Source: Acidimicrobiia bacterium (lineage in GTDB: Bacteria; Actinomycetota; Acidimicrobiia; UBA5794; UBA11373). Taken from it: a DNA stretch of 19,892 nucleotides. Below are positions 13,280-19,892 of this stretch, piece by piece. Every line of letters begins with the position of its first letter. The first letter of the stretch is position 1. A program made the position numbers and the translations under genes. A model generated the notes under the pieces. That model saw nothing but the letters and a program-made list of their open reading frames with translations, was not told the origin of the DNA and searched no databases. The stretch is from the NCBI GenBank assembly GCA_025456165.1, contig JALOLI010000002.1:1-19892 (forward strand), given 5' to 3'.

Positions 13280-13984
13280 ATGGGCCGTCGCGTCGCCCTC
13301 AAGCTCTCCGGTGAGGCCTTCGCCGACCCCGCCCTCCAGTACGGCATCGACCCCGGCACGGTTCGCCGCCTGGCCGGCGAGATCGCCGAAGTGACTGCCG
13401 AGGGCCACCAGGTCGGGGTGATCGTGGGGGCGGGCAACATCTTCCGGGGGCTCTCCTCGGCGGCTGAGGGCATGGACCGGGCCAATGCCGACTACATGGG
13501 CATGCTGGCCACGGTGCTCAACGCCATGGCCCTGCGCGACGCCATCGAGGCGGCCGGCTGCTCGGCTCGGGTGCAGACCGCCATCCGCATCGAGCAGGTC
13601 GCCGAGCCCTACATCCGACTGCGGGCCATCCGGCACCTGGAGAAGGGCCGGGTGGTGGTGTTCGCCGGGGGTACCGGGAATCCCTTCTTCACCACCGACA
13701 CGGCGGCGGCGCTGCGCGCCGCCGAGATCGGGGCGGAGGCGGTCCTCAAGGCGACGAAGGTGGACGGGGTGTACGACGCCGACCCGGTGCACCACCCCGG
13801 GGCGCGCCTCTTCACCGAATTGCGCTACCGCGAAGTCCTCGAGAGAGATCTCCGGGTGATGGACGCCACCGCCATTACGATGTGCCTGGAGAACCACCTG
13901 CCCATCAGGGTCTTCAACATCTCTGTTCCCGGCAACATCGCTCGGGCGGTGCGGGGGGAGCCGTTGGGGACCCTGGTCCACTGA
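13280..13984 (+). CDS. pyrH: UMP kinase
   Basis: A 234-residue bacterial UMP kinase of the amino-acid kinase fold, which phosphorylates UMP to UDP for pyrimidine nucleotide supply. The N-terminal [12 protein letters not shown] (3-14), [11 protein letters not shown] (47-57), [20 protein letters not shown] (101-120), [22 protein letters not shown] (126-147) and [14 protein letters not shown] (156-169) are the ATP, UMP and regulatory-site motifs. It is slightly short at the N-terminus (family about 240), beginning directly at the first beta strand. The ATG 13280 follows the tsf stop with zero spacing; GGGGGAG at 13261-13267 may serve as Shine-Dalgarno at a long spacing. Order tsf-pyrH-frr is conserved. 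Confidence 0.97.
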   Translation: MGRRVALKLSGEAFADPALQYGIDPGTVRRLAGEIAEVTAEGHQVGVIVGAGNIFRGLSSAAEGMDRANADYMGMLATVLNAMALRDAIEAAGCSARVQTAIRIEQVAEPYIRLRAIRHLEKGRVVVFAGGTGNPFFTTDTAAALRAAEIGAEAVLKATKVDGVYDADPVHHPGARLFTELRYREVLERDLRVMDATAITMCLENHLPIRVFNISVPGNIARAVRGEPLGTLVH

Positions 13985-13997
13985 CGAGGAGGCGCCG

Positions 13998-14549
13998 GTG
14001 ATCGAGGAGACCCTCCTGGAGGGTGAGGAGAAGATGGATCACGCCGTGACCCATCTCCGGTCGGAGTTCAGCACGGTGCGCACCGGCCGGGCCAATCCGG
14101 CGATCATGCACCGGATCATGGTCGAGTACTACGGGGCCTCAACGCCGCTGCAACAGCTGGCCTCTTTCTCCGTGCCCGAGGCGCGCCTCTTGCTGGTGCA
14201 TCCCTACGACCGGTCCACCATCGGTGCCATCGAGCGTGCCATCCTGGCCTCCGAACTGGGGCTGAACCCGAACAATGACGGCACGGTCATCCGCCTGGCT
14301 TTTCCACCCCTCACCGAGGAGCGGCGCCGGGACCTCATCCGGATGGTGCGCCACATGGCCGAAGAGGCTCGGGTGGCCGTGCGCAACGTGCGGCGCCACG
14401 CCAAGAAGGACCTGGAAGGGCTCGAGGGCGAAGTCTCCGACAACGACATCGAGCGGGCTGAGAAGGAGCTGGAGGACCTGACCCACCGCCACGTGATCCG
14501 GATCGACGAGCTGCTCGCCCACAAGGAAGCCGAGCTGCTCGAGGTTTAG
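13998..14549 (+). CDS. frr: Ribosome recycling factor
   Basis: A 183-residue RRF, which together with EF-G splits post-termination ribosomes. The start GTG 13998 is preceded by a perfect AGGAGG (13987-13992) at 5 nt. Family landmarks are KMDHAVTHLRSEFSTVRTGRANP (12-34 region), VEYYGASTPLQQLASFSVPEARLL, HPYDRSTIGAIERAILASELGLNP, DGTVIRLAFPPLTEERR and RVAVRNVRRHAKKDLE. Length and the two-domain layout (three-helix bundle split by a beta insert) are normal. It lies between pyrH (13-nt gap) and cdsA (27-nt gap) in the same transcription unit. Confidence 0.98.
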   Translation: MIEETLLEGEEKMDHAVTHLRSEFSTVRTGRANPAIMHRIMVEYYGASTPLQQLASFSVPEARLLLVHPYDRSTIGAIERAILASELGLNPNNDGTVIRLAFPPLTEERRRDLIRMVRHMAEEARVAVRNVRRHAKKDLEGLEGEVSDNDIERAEKELEDLTHRHVIRIDELLAHKEAELLEV

Positions 14550-14576
14550 CCCTGCACGGGGCGACGAGGAGGAGCG

Positions 14577-17500
14577 GTGAGCCGCAGGGGAGACGACGAG
14601 GGGTACCGTCCCCATCCGGGTGATCCCTGGCATCCCGGCTGGAGCCTTGAGAGCGATGCTGAGACCACCGCGCCTCCGGCCGCCGAGCCCGTTGCCCCCC
14701 GCGAGCCCCGCCCGGCCGCGGCTGAGCGCCGCCGGTTCGGCCGGGGCCGGCGCCGCGAGCGGCCGGGAGAAGCGAGCCCGGGAGAAGCGAGCCCGGGGGA
14801 GCCACTCGAAAGGAAGACGGAAGAGGAGAGGGACGCCTCGGCCCCGGTGCTTCCCGAAGACGAGCTCGCCGGCTGGTGGGTGCCCGGGGAGACGGCGCGG
14901 GAGGAAGCAGGCGGGGACGCCTCCTCTCCACTCCTCGGAGAGGCGGACGAAGCGGCCGACGAGGTCGCGGAGGGGGAGCCCGCCGCTCCGCTGTTCCCGT
15001 GGTGGAACGCGGCGGTCCCTGCGGTCCCGCCTGCCCCCGCAGCGCCGGCAAAGGGAGATCTGCCCGAAGCGCCTCCACCGGCAGTGAGGGAGCGCCGGGG
15101 GGCAGACGCGGCCTCGCTGATCCCTCTGGACTTGCCGGCGGGGCCGCCGGAGCGAGCGGCGGTGTCGGAGCGGTCGGACCAGGGCCTCTGGGAGGAGCCG
15201 GCGGTAATCCCACTGATCCCGCCGCTTCCGGCGGAGGGAGTCTGGCCGGCCGAGACGGAACCGGCAGTGGCGGAACCGGCAGTGGCGGATCCGGTATTGA
15301 TGGAAGCGGCCGAGGTGGAACTGCCGCCCGTGCTCGGGGAGGGGGTGGAGGGGGACATCGGCCGCTGGGACGAGGCGGCGGTGATCCCGGTGATCCCCGC
15401 TCTCCCGGCGGAGGGGATCTCGCCGCCGGGGATCGCGCCGGAATGGGTCGAGCCGTCGGAGACGGAGCCGGCCGGGGTGGAGTTGCTCCTGGGTTCACCA
15501 GAGGCAGAAGCCGTGGGGACGGAACCGTCTGCTTCTTCCGTGGCCGAGGAACTCGCCCGAGCGACGGCAGCTCTGCTGGCCGAGATAGGGGAGGAGCCCG
15601 CGGTGGTGGAGCCGCTGGGACCAGTCGACGAGGGTGGCGCCGTGGAGGGTGTGGGGGAGTTGCCCTGGGCTGCGGTGGGCTCGCCGGTGGGGGAGGAGCC
15701 CGCGGTGGTGGAGCCGCTGGGACCGGTCGACGAGGGTGGCGCCGTGGAGGGTGTGGGGGAGTTGCCCTGGGCTGCGGTGGGCTCGCCGGTGGGGGAGGAG
15801 CCCGCCTTGCCGCCGGCCTCCGGGGAGGATTTCGCCTTTGCGGAGGAGGGCGAAGGCCGGGCCGACGAGGCAGGCGCCTCGGCCCTCCTGGATGAGGAGC
15901 AACTGGACGCTGCGGGTGGGCTGGTGCTTCCGGCCTGGGAACCACCCGCCGGTGCGGTTCCGGCCGCCGGGCACCGCGGCGGCGAGGAGCCGCCGTACCC
16001 CGCGGCGGCCGAACCGGGGATGGTGGATCTCGTCCCCGAGAGCGAGGTCGACGAGTGGGTGGCCTTTGTAGAAGGGCTTCCCGCCGGTGCGGTGCCCGCG
16101 GCGCGCCGCGCCCCCGGCGGCGCGGCGGCGCCAGAGGCTCGGGCCGCGACTGAGGCCCCGGCGGATGAGGAGGCCGGCGGCGAGGCGCCGCGAGTCGCAC
16201 CGCGTCGTCGGGGCTGGTTCCGGCGGCGGCACGGCGCGGAGGAGGCCCCGCAGGCCGAGGAAGCCGCTGCTGCCCCGCCACCGTGGGCGGCTCCGGCGGT
16301 GCCTGAGGCGGTGCTTGAGGCGGTGCCCGGTGTCGAGGACGCCGAGGTTCCGCTCGACGACGTCGCCGAGGCCGAAGCGGCCTGGGCGGCCTGGGAGGCC
16401 GGGGCGGAGGGCGCAGCTGGGCAGGACGCCGCGGCTCCAGCCGCGACCGTGCTTCCGGAGTGGGAGACCCCGGCCGCCGCCGGGGAGGTGGAGGCCATCT
16501 CGCCGGAGACGATCCCTCTAGCCGCCGGCCCGGGGGAGCTCCCGCCGGACGAGGCCGAGGCTTCCTTCGAGGGGGCCGAGTGGGCCGGCGAGCCGGAGGC
16601 GGCAGCGGGCGCGTGGTTTGCCGAGGTCGACGAGGACGAGGTGGAGGTGCCTCCACCCGGCCTGCCCGAGGAGGAGTGGGAGGCGGAGGACGAGACCCCC
16701 TGGGCGGTGGGAAGCGGCGAGCCGCACCGGCCCGGAGGGGTGGCGGATCTCCCCGAACCCGAGCCGGAGGAAGACCTGGAGGCCGCCGGCTGGGAGGCCT
16801 TCCCGGAGCCGGGCCGGCCTCTTCCTTTCATCGAGAGCGGGGTGGCGCCGGTGGTGGCCGGGCCGGAGCGGGCCGTTCCGCCGGCCGCGTCGGAGGCGGG
16901 GGCGCCTGAGGGCTGGGAGACCTTCCCGGAGCCGGGGACCAGGGCGCCGCTGTGGAGCGGCGAGGCGGGGCGCGGCTTGCGGCCGGTCCCCGGGCCTGAG
17001 CCGCTGTTCCCCGAGGGCGAAGACCTGGGCGGCGAGGACGACGCCGCGCTCTGGGCCGCCGAGAGCGAGATGGAGGCAGGGTGGCCGGGGGCGGAACCCC
17101 CTCGAGCCTTCCCCGCGGGTGAAGCCCCGGGCGAGGAGGACGAAGAGGCCTGGGCCGCCGAGGTGGGGAGGGAGGCCGCCTTCCACGAGGGGCCGGCGCC
17201 GGCCGCGACCTCCGACCAGCACACCATGGAGATGCCGGCCCCGGTGTTCGACTTCGAGGGGTCCCCCCGCGTCCAGGGCCCCATCAGCGAGGAAGTCCTG
17301 GCCGGAGCGGTGACCATGGAGCATCGCGGCCTGGCGGAGGAGATGCTGGCGGCCGATACGGCCGAAACGGAGCTTCAGGCGCTGTCGGCGCCCATGCCCG
17401 GCCTCGAGTCGGGTGTCGTCGGCTTCGAGGACGTGGCTCACCTCGGCAGCGACGAGGAGATGACGGCGCCGGTGCGCTCGGATCTCCCCGTCCGGGTGGC

Positions 17501-18278
17501 CACCGGAATGGTGCTCGCCCTGATGCTGCTCGGCTCCATGTGGGTGGGCGGGGAGTTCTTCGCCGGGTTCGTGGGGATCATGGCGATTCTCGGCCTGGGC
17601 GAGTTCTACGGGTCCCTGCGTCGCTGCGGCTACCAGCCCCTGGCGCTGTTCGGCTTCCTGGGCGCCGCGGGGATACTCGCCGGCACCTGGTTCTACGGCC
17701 CGGTGGCCATCCCCATCGCCACCGTCGCGACGGTGATCCTGTCGTTCTTCTACTACGCCTTCGCCCCCTACCGGCGCGATGCCCTCACCAATGGGGGACT
17801 GGCGCTCCTCGGGATGCTCTGGGTGATCGGCACGGCCGCGTTCGCCTTTCCCATCGCCGCCTCTGCCGAGTTCCGGGTGCTCGTGCTGGCCACCGCGGCC
17901 ACGGTGATCGCCACCGACGTGGGGGCCTTCTTCGCCGGCCGGTCCTGGGGCCGCCGCCTCATGGCACCGGTTTTGTCCCCGCACAAGACCTGGGAGGGCC
18001 TGGCCGGGGGAGTGGTCCTCGGTATCGGGGTTGCGGTCGGGGCGGGCTACCTGTTCGACGAGATCGGCGTCCGCGCCGGCGCGGCCCTGGGCCTGGTGGT
18101 GGCGGTCATGGCTCCGCTCGGCGACCTGGCCGAGTCGATGGTGAAGCGCAGCCTGGGAATCAAGGACATGGGCTCGATCCTGCCGGGCCACGGAGGCATC
18201 CTCGACCGGATCGACGCCTTTCTCTTCGTGCTGCCGGCCGCCTGGGTCCTTTTCGAGACGATGGGGATGCTGCGCTGA
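14577..18278 (+). CDS. cdsA: Phosphatidate cytidylyltransferase with giant acidic N-terminal tail
   Basis: CdsA makes CDP-diacylglycerol from phosphatidic acid and CTP in the membrane, the entry to phosphatidylglycerol, cardiolipin and phosphatidylinositol. The 1233-residue product has two parts. Residues about 971-1233 are a normal CdsA core with several membrane segments (from VRVATGMVLALMLLGSMWVG on) and the complete signature: Ser1187, Lys1190, Arg1191, Lys1196, Asp1197, PGHGG (1203-1207) and DRID (1210-1213). Residues 1 to about 970 are low-complexity, rich in Glu, Ala, Pro and Gly with scattered Trp, mostly acidic, and interrupted by two Arg clusters (51-60 and about 543-551). No domain is recognised there. 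The start GTG 14577 has AGGAGG 4 nt upstream. The tail is in frame throughout, and its internal duplications are multiples of three, which supports real coding. No internal start with a well-spaced SD is visible just before the core. Confidence 0.93.
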   Translation: MSRRGDDEGYRPHPGDPWHPGWSLESDAETTAPPAAEPVAPREPRPAAAERRRFGRGRRRERPGEASPGEASPGEPLERKTEEERDASAPVLPEDELAGWWVPGETAREEAGGDASSPLLGEADEAADEVAEGEPAAPLFPWWNAAVPAVPPAPAAPAKGDLPEAPPPAVRERRGADAASLIPLDLPAGPPERAAVSERSDQGLWEEPAVIPLIPPLPAEGVWPAETEPAVAEPAVADPVLMEAAEVELPPVLGEGVEGDIGRWDEAAVIPVIPALPAEGISPPGIAPEWVEPSETEPAGVELLLGSPEAEAVGTEPSASSVAEELARATAALLAEIGEEPAVVEPLGPVDEGGAVEGVGELPWAAVGSPVGEEPAVVEPLGPVDEGGAVEGVGELPWAAVGSPVGEEPALPPASGEDFAFAEEGEGRADEAGASALLDEEQLDAAGGLVLPAWEPPAGAVPAAGHRGGEEPPYPAAAEPGMVDLVPESEVDEWVAFVEGLPAGAVPAARRAPGGAAAPEARAATEAPADEEAGGEAPRVAPRRRGWFRRRHGAEEAPQAEEAAAAPPPWAAPAVPEAVLEAVPGVEDAEVPLDDVAEAEAAWAAWEAGAEGAAGQDAAAPAATVLPEWETPAAAGEVEAISPETIPLAAGPGELPPDEAEASFEGAEWAGEPEAAAGAWFAEVDEDEVEVPPPGLPEEEWEAEDETPWAVGSGEPHRPGGVADLPEPEPEEDLEAAGWEAFPEPGRPLPFIESGVAPVVAGPERAVPPAASEAGAPEGWETFPEPGTRAPLWSGEAGRGLRPVPGPEPLFPEGEDLGGEDDAALWAAESEMEAGWPGAEPPRAFPAGEAPGEEDEEAWAAEVGREAAFHEGPAPAATSDQHTMEMPAPVFDFEGSPRVQGPISEEVLAGAVTMEHRGLAEEMLAADTAETELQALSAPMPGLESGVVGFEDVAHLGSDEEMTAPVRSDLPVRVATGMVLALMLLGSMWVGGEFFAGFVGIMAILGLGEFYGSLRRCGYQPLALFGFLGAAGILAGTWFYGPVAIPIATVATVILSFFYYAFAPYRRDALTNGGLALLGMLWVIGTAAFAFPIAASAEFRVLVLATAATVIATDVGAFFAGRSWGRRLMAPVLSPHKTWEGLAGGVVLGIGVAVGAGYLFDEIGVRAGAALGLVVAVMAPLGDLAESMVKRSLGIKDMGSILPGHGGILDRIDAFLFVLPAAWVLFETMGMLR
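14765..14794 (+). repeat. 15-bp tandem repeat, two perfect copies, in the cdsA tail
   Basis: GGGAGAAGCGAGCCC occurs at 14765-14779 and again at 14780-14794, followed by a decayed partial copy. It encodes the peptide repeat GEASPGEASPGEP next to the first Arg cluster and keeps the reading frame. Confidence 0.9.
15257..15286 (+). repeat. 15-bp tandem repeat, two perfect copies, in the cdsA tail
   Basis: GGAACCGGCAGTGGC occurs at 15257-15271 and 15272-15286, with a third copy that diverges after GGA (GGATCCGG). It encodes EPAVAEPAVADPV in frame. Confidence 0.9.
15589..15805 (+). repeat. 102-bp tandem repeat, two copies plus a 13-bp remnant, in the cdsA tail
   Basis: Copy 1 is 15589-15690 and copy 2 is 15691-15792; a third copy continues for 13 bp to 15805 and then diverges. 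I find one mismatch between the full copies (A at 15623, G at 15725), and it is silent (Pro). Each encodes the same 34 residues, beginning GEEPAVVEPLGPVDEGG. The near-identity implies a recent in-frame duplication. Confidence 0.93.
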
Positions 18279-19417
18279 GGCCTCTGGTCGTCCTCGGGGC
18301 GACGGGGTCCATCGGGCGCCAGGCCCTCGAGGTGGCGGAGTCCCTGGGCATGGAAGTGCGGGGCCTGGCCGCCGCCCGGGGCTCGGCCGGGCTGCTGGCG
18401 CTGGCCGCGGCTCATCCCGGCGCGGCGGTCGCCGTGGCCGCGCCCACCGGCGAGGAGCGGCAGCGCTTCACCGAAGGGCTGGGCGGCCGGGTGCGCTTCG
18501 GACCGGAGGCGGTGGCCGCCCTGGCCGCCGAGCCGGGCGGCATCGTGCTGAACGGCATCGTCGGGGCCGCCGGCCTCGCCGCCTCGGTGGCCGCCCTGGA
18601 GGCCGGCAACCGTTTGGCCCTGGCGAACAAGGAGAGCCTGGTGGCCGGCGGCCCGGTGGTGGAGGCGGCGCGGCGGCGCGGGGGCGGGGAGCTGATCCCG
18701 GTGGATTCGGAGCACTCGGCGCTGTGGCAGTGCCTGGCCGGCGAGGACTTCGGCGCGGTGCGCCGCCTGGTGCTATCGGCCTCAGGCGGGCCGTTCCGGG
18801 CCCGCTCCGCCGCGGAACTGGAGGGGGTGACCGTCGCCGAGGCGCTGGCCCATCCCACCTGGCGGATGGGCCGGCGCATCACTATCGACTCGGCGACGCT
18901 CATGAACAAGGCCTTCGAGGTCATCGAGGCGCACTGCCTCTTCGCCGTGCCCTACGACCGGATCGACGTGGTGGTGCACCCCCAGAGCGTGGTGCACAGC
19001 CTGGTGGAGTTCGTCGACGGGTCCGTCAAGGCGCAACTCGGCCCGCCCGACATGCGCCTCCCCATCCAGTACGCCCTGACGTATCCGCAGCGGTGCCCGG
19101 GCCCGCTTCCCGAGTTCGACCTGGCCGGCCGGAGCCTGACCTTTGAGGCCCCGGACCCGGCCGCCTTCCCCTGCCTGCGGCTGGGCTACGAGGCGGGGCG
19201 GGCCGGCGGCTCGGCGCCTGCCGTCCTCAACGCCGCCGATGAGGTCGCGGTGCGCGCCTTCCTCGACGGGCGTATCGGTTTCACCGCCATCCCGGCGATC
19301 GTCGAGAGGGCTCTCTCGGCCATCGCGGTGCGTCCACTGGAGAGCGTTGCCGAAGTGATGGCGGTGGACGCCGAGGCGCGGGCGGTGGCGACGGCGGCGC
19401 TGGGAGCCACCTGCTAA
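18275..19417 (+). CDS. dxr: 1-deoxy-D-xylulose 5-phosphate reductoisomerase (CTG start likely)
   Basis: A 380-residue DXR, which converts DXP to MEP using NADPH, the committed step of the non-mevalonate isoprenoid pathway. The NADPH-binding GATGSIG (8-14) begins only eight residues from the proposed start. Further landmarks are ALANKESLV (115-123), metal ligands Asp144 and Glu146 (VDSEHSALWQ) and Glu215 (NKAFEVIEAHCLF), SASGGPFR (168-175), HPTWRMGRRITIDSATLMNK (193-212), HPQSVVHS (235-242) and DMRLPIQYALTYP (259-271). In this frame no ATG, GTG or TTG lies near the start. CTG at 18275, overlapping the cdsA TGA as CTGA, gives MRPLVVLGATGSIG and has GGGGA (18263-18267) 7 nt upstream. The first in-frame GTG downstream would remove the nucleotide-binding loop. 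The long open frame back to 17540 is a shadow of cdsA. Confidence 0.95.
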   Translation: MRPLVVLGATGSIGRQALEVAESLGMEVRGLAAARGSAGLLALAAAHPGAAVAVAAPTGEERQRFTEGLGGRVRFGPEAVAALAAEPGGIVLNGIVGAAGLAASVAALEAGNRLALANKESLVAGGPVVEAARRRGGGELIPVDSEHSALWQCLAGEDFGAVRRLVLSASGGPFRARSAAELEGVTVAEALAHPTWRMGRRITIDSATLMNKAFEVIEAHCLFAVPYDRIDVVVHPQSVVHSLVEFVDGSVKAQLGPPDMRLPIQYALTYPQRCPGPLPEFDLAGRSLTFEAPDPAAFPCLRLGYEAGRAGGSAPAVLNAADEVAVRAFLDGRIGFTAIPAIVERALSAIAVRPLESVAEVMAVDAEARAVATAALGATC

Positions 19418-19431
19418 CCCCTTCTGCCGGG

Positions 19432-19437
19432 TAACTT
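19432..19437 (+). promoter_or_regulatory. Possible -10 hexamer upstream of rseP
   Basis: TAACTT lies in the 67-nt gap between dxr and rseP and would give a leader of about 40 nt. No clear -35 is present. Read-through from dxr is an equal possibility. Confidence 0.25.
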
Positions 19438-19484
19438 GGGGTCCCCCGGAACGGAGCGATGGTCCCCTTGCGGAGCAGCAAGCC

Positions 19485-19892
19485 ATGAGCGGCGGCATCC
19501 TGGTCATCGTCGGGATCATCGTCATCGTGATGATCCACGAGACGGGGCACTTCCTCGCGGCTCGCCGGGTGGGGATGAAGGCCACCGAGTTCTTCTTCGG
19601 CTTCGGCCCGCGCCTCTGGTCCACCCGGCGGGGGGAGACCGAGTACGGGATCAAGGCCCTTCCCCTCGGCGGGTACGTGCGCATCGCCGGGATGAGCCCG
19701 CTGGAGGAGATCGCTCCCGAGGACGAGGGGCGGACCTACCGGGACAAGCCCTTCTGGGCCAAGTCGGTGGTGGTGCTCGCCGGCTCGGCAACCCACTTCC
19801 CGCTGGCCTTCCTGCTCTTCTACCTCGTGGCGGCGGGCATCGGCCTGCCGGCGCGCACTACCACCGTGGAGAGCGTGCAGGCCACCCTCGAG
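19485..19892 (+). CDS. rseP: Site-2 zinc metalloprotease RseP/RasP (3' partial)
   Basis: The first 136 codons of an intramembrane zinc metalloprotease that cuts anti-sigma factors and residual signal peptides within the membrane; the gene continues past the window. The start ATG 19485 opens a hydrophobic first helix (GGILVIVGIIVIVMI) that ends in the zinc motif HETGH (His18, Glu19, His22). Next come FLAARRVGMKATEFFFGFGPRLW and the conserved KALPLGGYVRIAGM, then DKPFWAKSVVVLAGSATHFPLAFLLFY, the start of the second core helix; the PDZ domain would be further downstream. GGAG at 19472-19475 lies 9 nt upstream. The order dxr-rseP is the common actinobacterial one. Confidence 0.96.
   Translation, partial: MSGGILVIVGIIVIVMIHETGHFLAARRVGMKATEFFFGFGPRLWSTRRGETEYGIKALPLGGYVRIAGMSPLEEIAPEDEGRTYRDKPFWAKSVVVLAGSATHFPLAFLLFYLVAAGIGLPARTTTVESVQATLE

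Noticed and set aside
15589..15805. CRISPR-like or mobile-element repeat
   Set aside because: The copies are directly adjacent without spacers, in coding frame, and no terminal inverted repeats, transposase or cas genes are present.
14335..16656. A 773-residue Pro/Arg-rich minus-strand open frame
   Set aside because: Another shadow of the cdsA tail, overlapping the frr gene, with no recognisable domain.
14546..17317. A 923-residue open frame on the minus strand, rich in Ser, Gly, Ala and Thr, antisense to the cdsA tail
   Set aside because: Its composition is what the complement of a Glu/Ala/Pro/Gly-rich gene gives in very GC-rich DNA. It has no domain, and it spans the frr-cdsA junction. 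The plus strand has an SD-led start and a recognisable enzyme in frame.
17460..17462. ATG in the cdsA frame as a separate start for a normal-size CdsA
   Set aside because: The GAGGAG before it abuts the ATG with almost no spacing, and no promoter-like hexamer is seen. It remains a possible secondary start but cannot be supported.
17540..18274. Upstream extension of the dxr frame by 245 codons
   Set aside because: The extension overlaps the cdsA core in another frame and has no homology to DXR. The family N-terminus begins at about 18275.

Overview
The window is about 20 kb of very GC-rich bacterial chromosome. Coding density is close to complete, and no gap without a gene exceeds about 170 bases. 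Three things point to an actinobacterium: a coenzyme F420 biosynthesis gene (CofH half of FbiC), the actinobacteria-specific DUF2469 protein, and the conserved block trmD-rplS-lepB-DUF2469-yraN-comM-dprA-xerC-whiG-rpsB-tsf-pyrH-frr-cdsA-dxr-rseP. The short EF-Ts (206 residues, against roughly 270 in mycobacteria and streptomycetes) and the extended CdsA suggest a deep lineage such as Acidimicrobiia. That placement is inference.

Region 1 (1-2870): the 3' end of fbiC runs rightward and its stop overlaps the stop of a convergent pair on the minus strand. The pair is a probable lipoprotein and a signal-peptide/three-helix membrane protein with a C-terminal SH3-like domain. Region 2 (2871-5568): trmD, rplS (L19), lepB, DUF2469 and yraN. 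The usual upstream partners rpsP/rimM and the usual rnhB between lepB and DUF2469 are absent. Region 3 (5586-7455): a small minus-strand zinc-ribbon protein, then a crotonase and a SAM methyltransferase as a two-gene operon inserted ahead of comM. Region 4 (7513-11740): comM, dprA, xerC and whiG with overlapping or near-overlapping ends. These cover DNA processing during uptake, dimer resolution and an alternative sigma factor. Region 5 (11794-19417): a promoter and structured leader, then the translation/lipid/isoprenoid run rpsB-tsf-pyrH-frr-cdsA-dxr with almost no spacers. Region 6: the 5' part of the site-2 protease gene rseP, cut by the window end.

The most unusual item is cdsA. A standard CDP-diacylglycerol synthase core of about 260 residues carries an N-terminal tail of about 970 residues that is acidic, Ala/Glu/Pro/Gly-rich and low in complexity. 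The tail has been enlarged by in-frame tandem duplications (15 bp twice at two loci, 102 bp twice at a third). The second theme is translation initiation. Operon-head genes (the SH3 protein, trmD, lepB, the crotonase, comM) have no Shine-Dalgarno but have a TANNNT hexamer 6-7 nt before the start codon, the signature of leaderless transcripts. Internal genes are SD-led or stop-start coupled, and several rely on rare starts: TTG for dprA, apparently CTG for dxr, and no obvious proximal start for yraN. No tRNA, rRNA, CRISPR array, insertion sequence or phage gene was seen.
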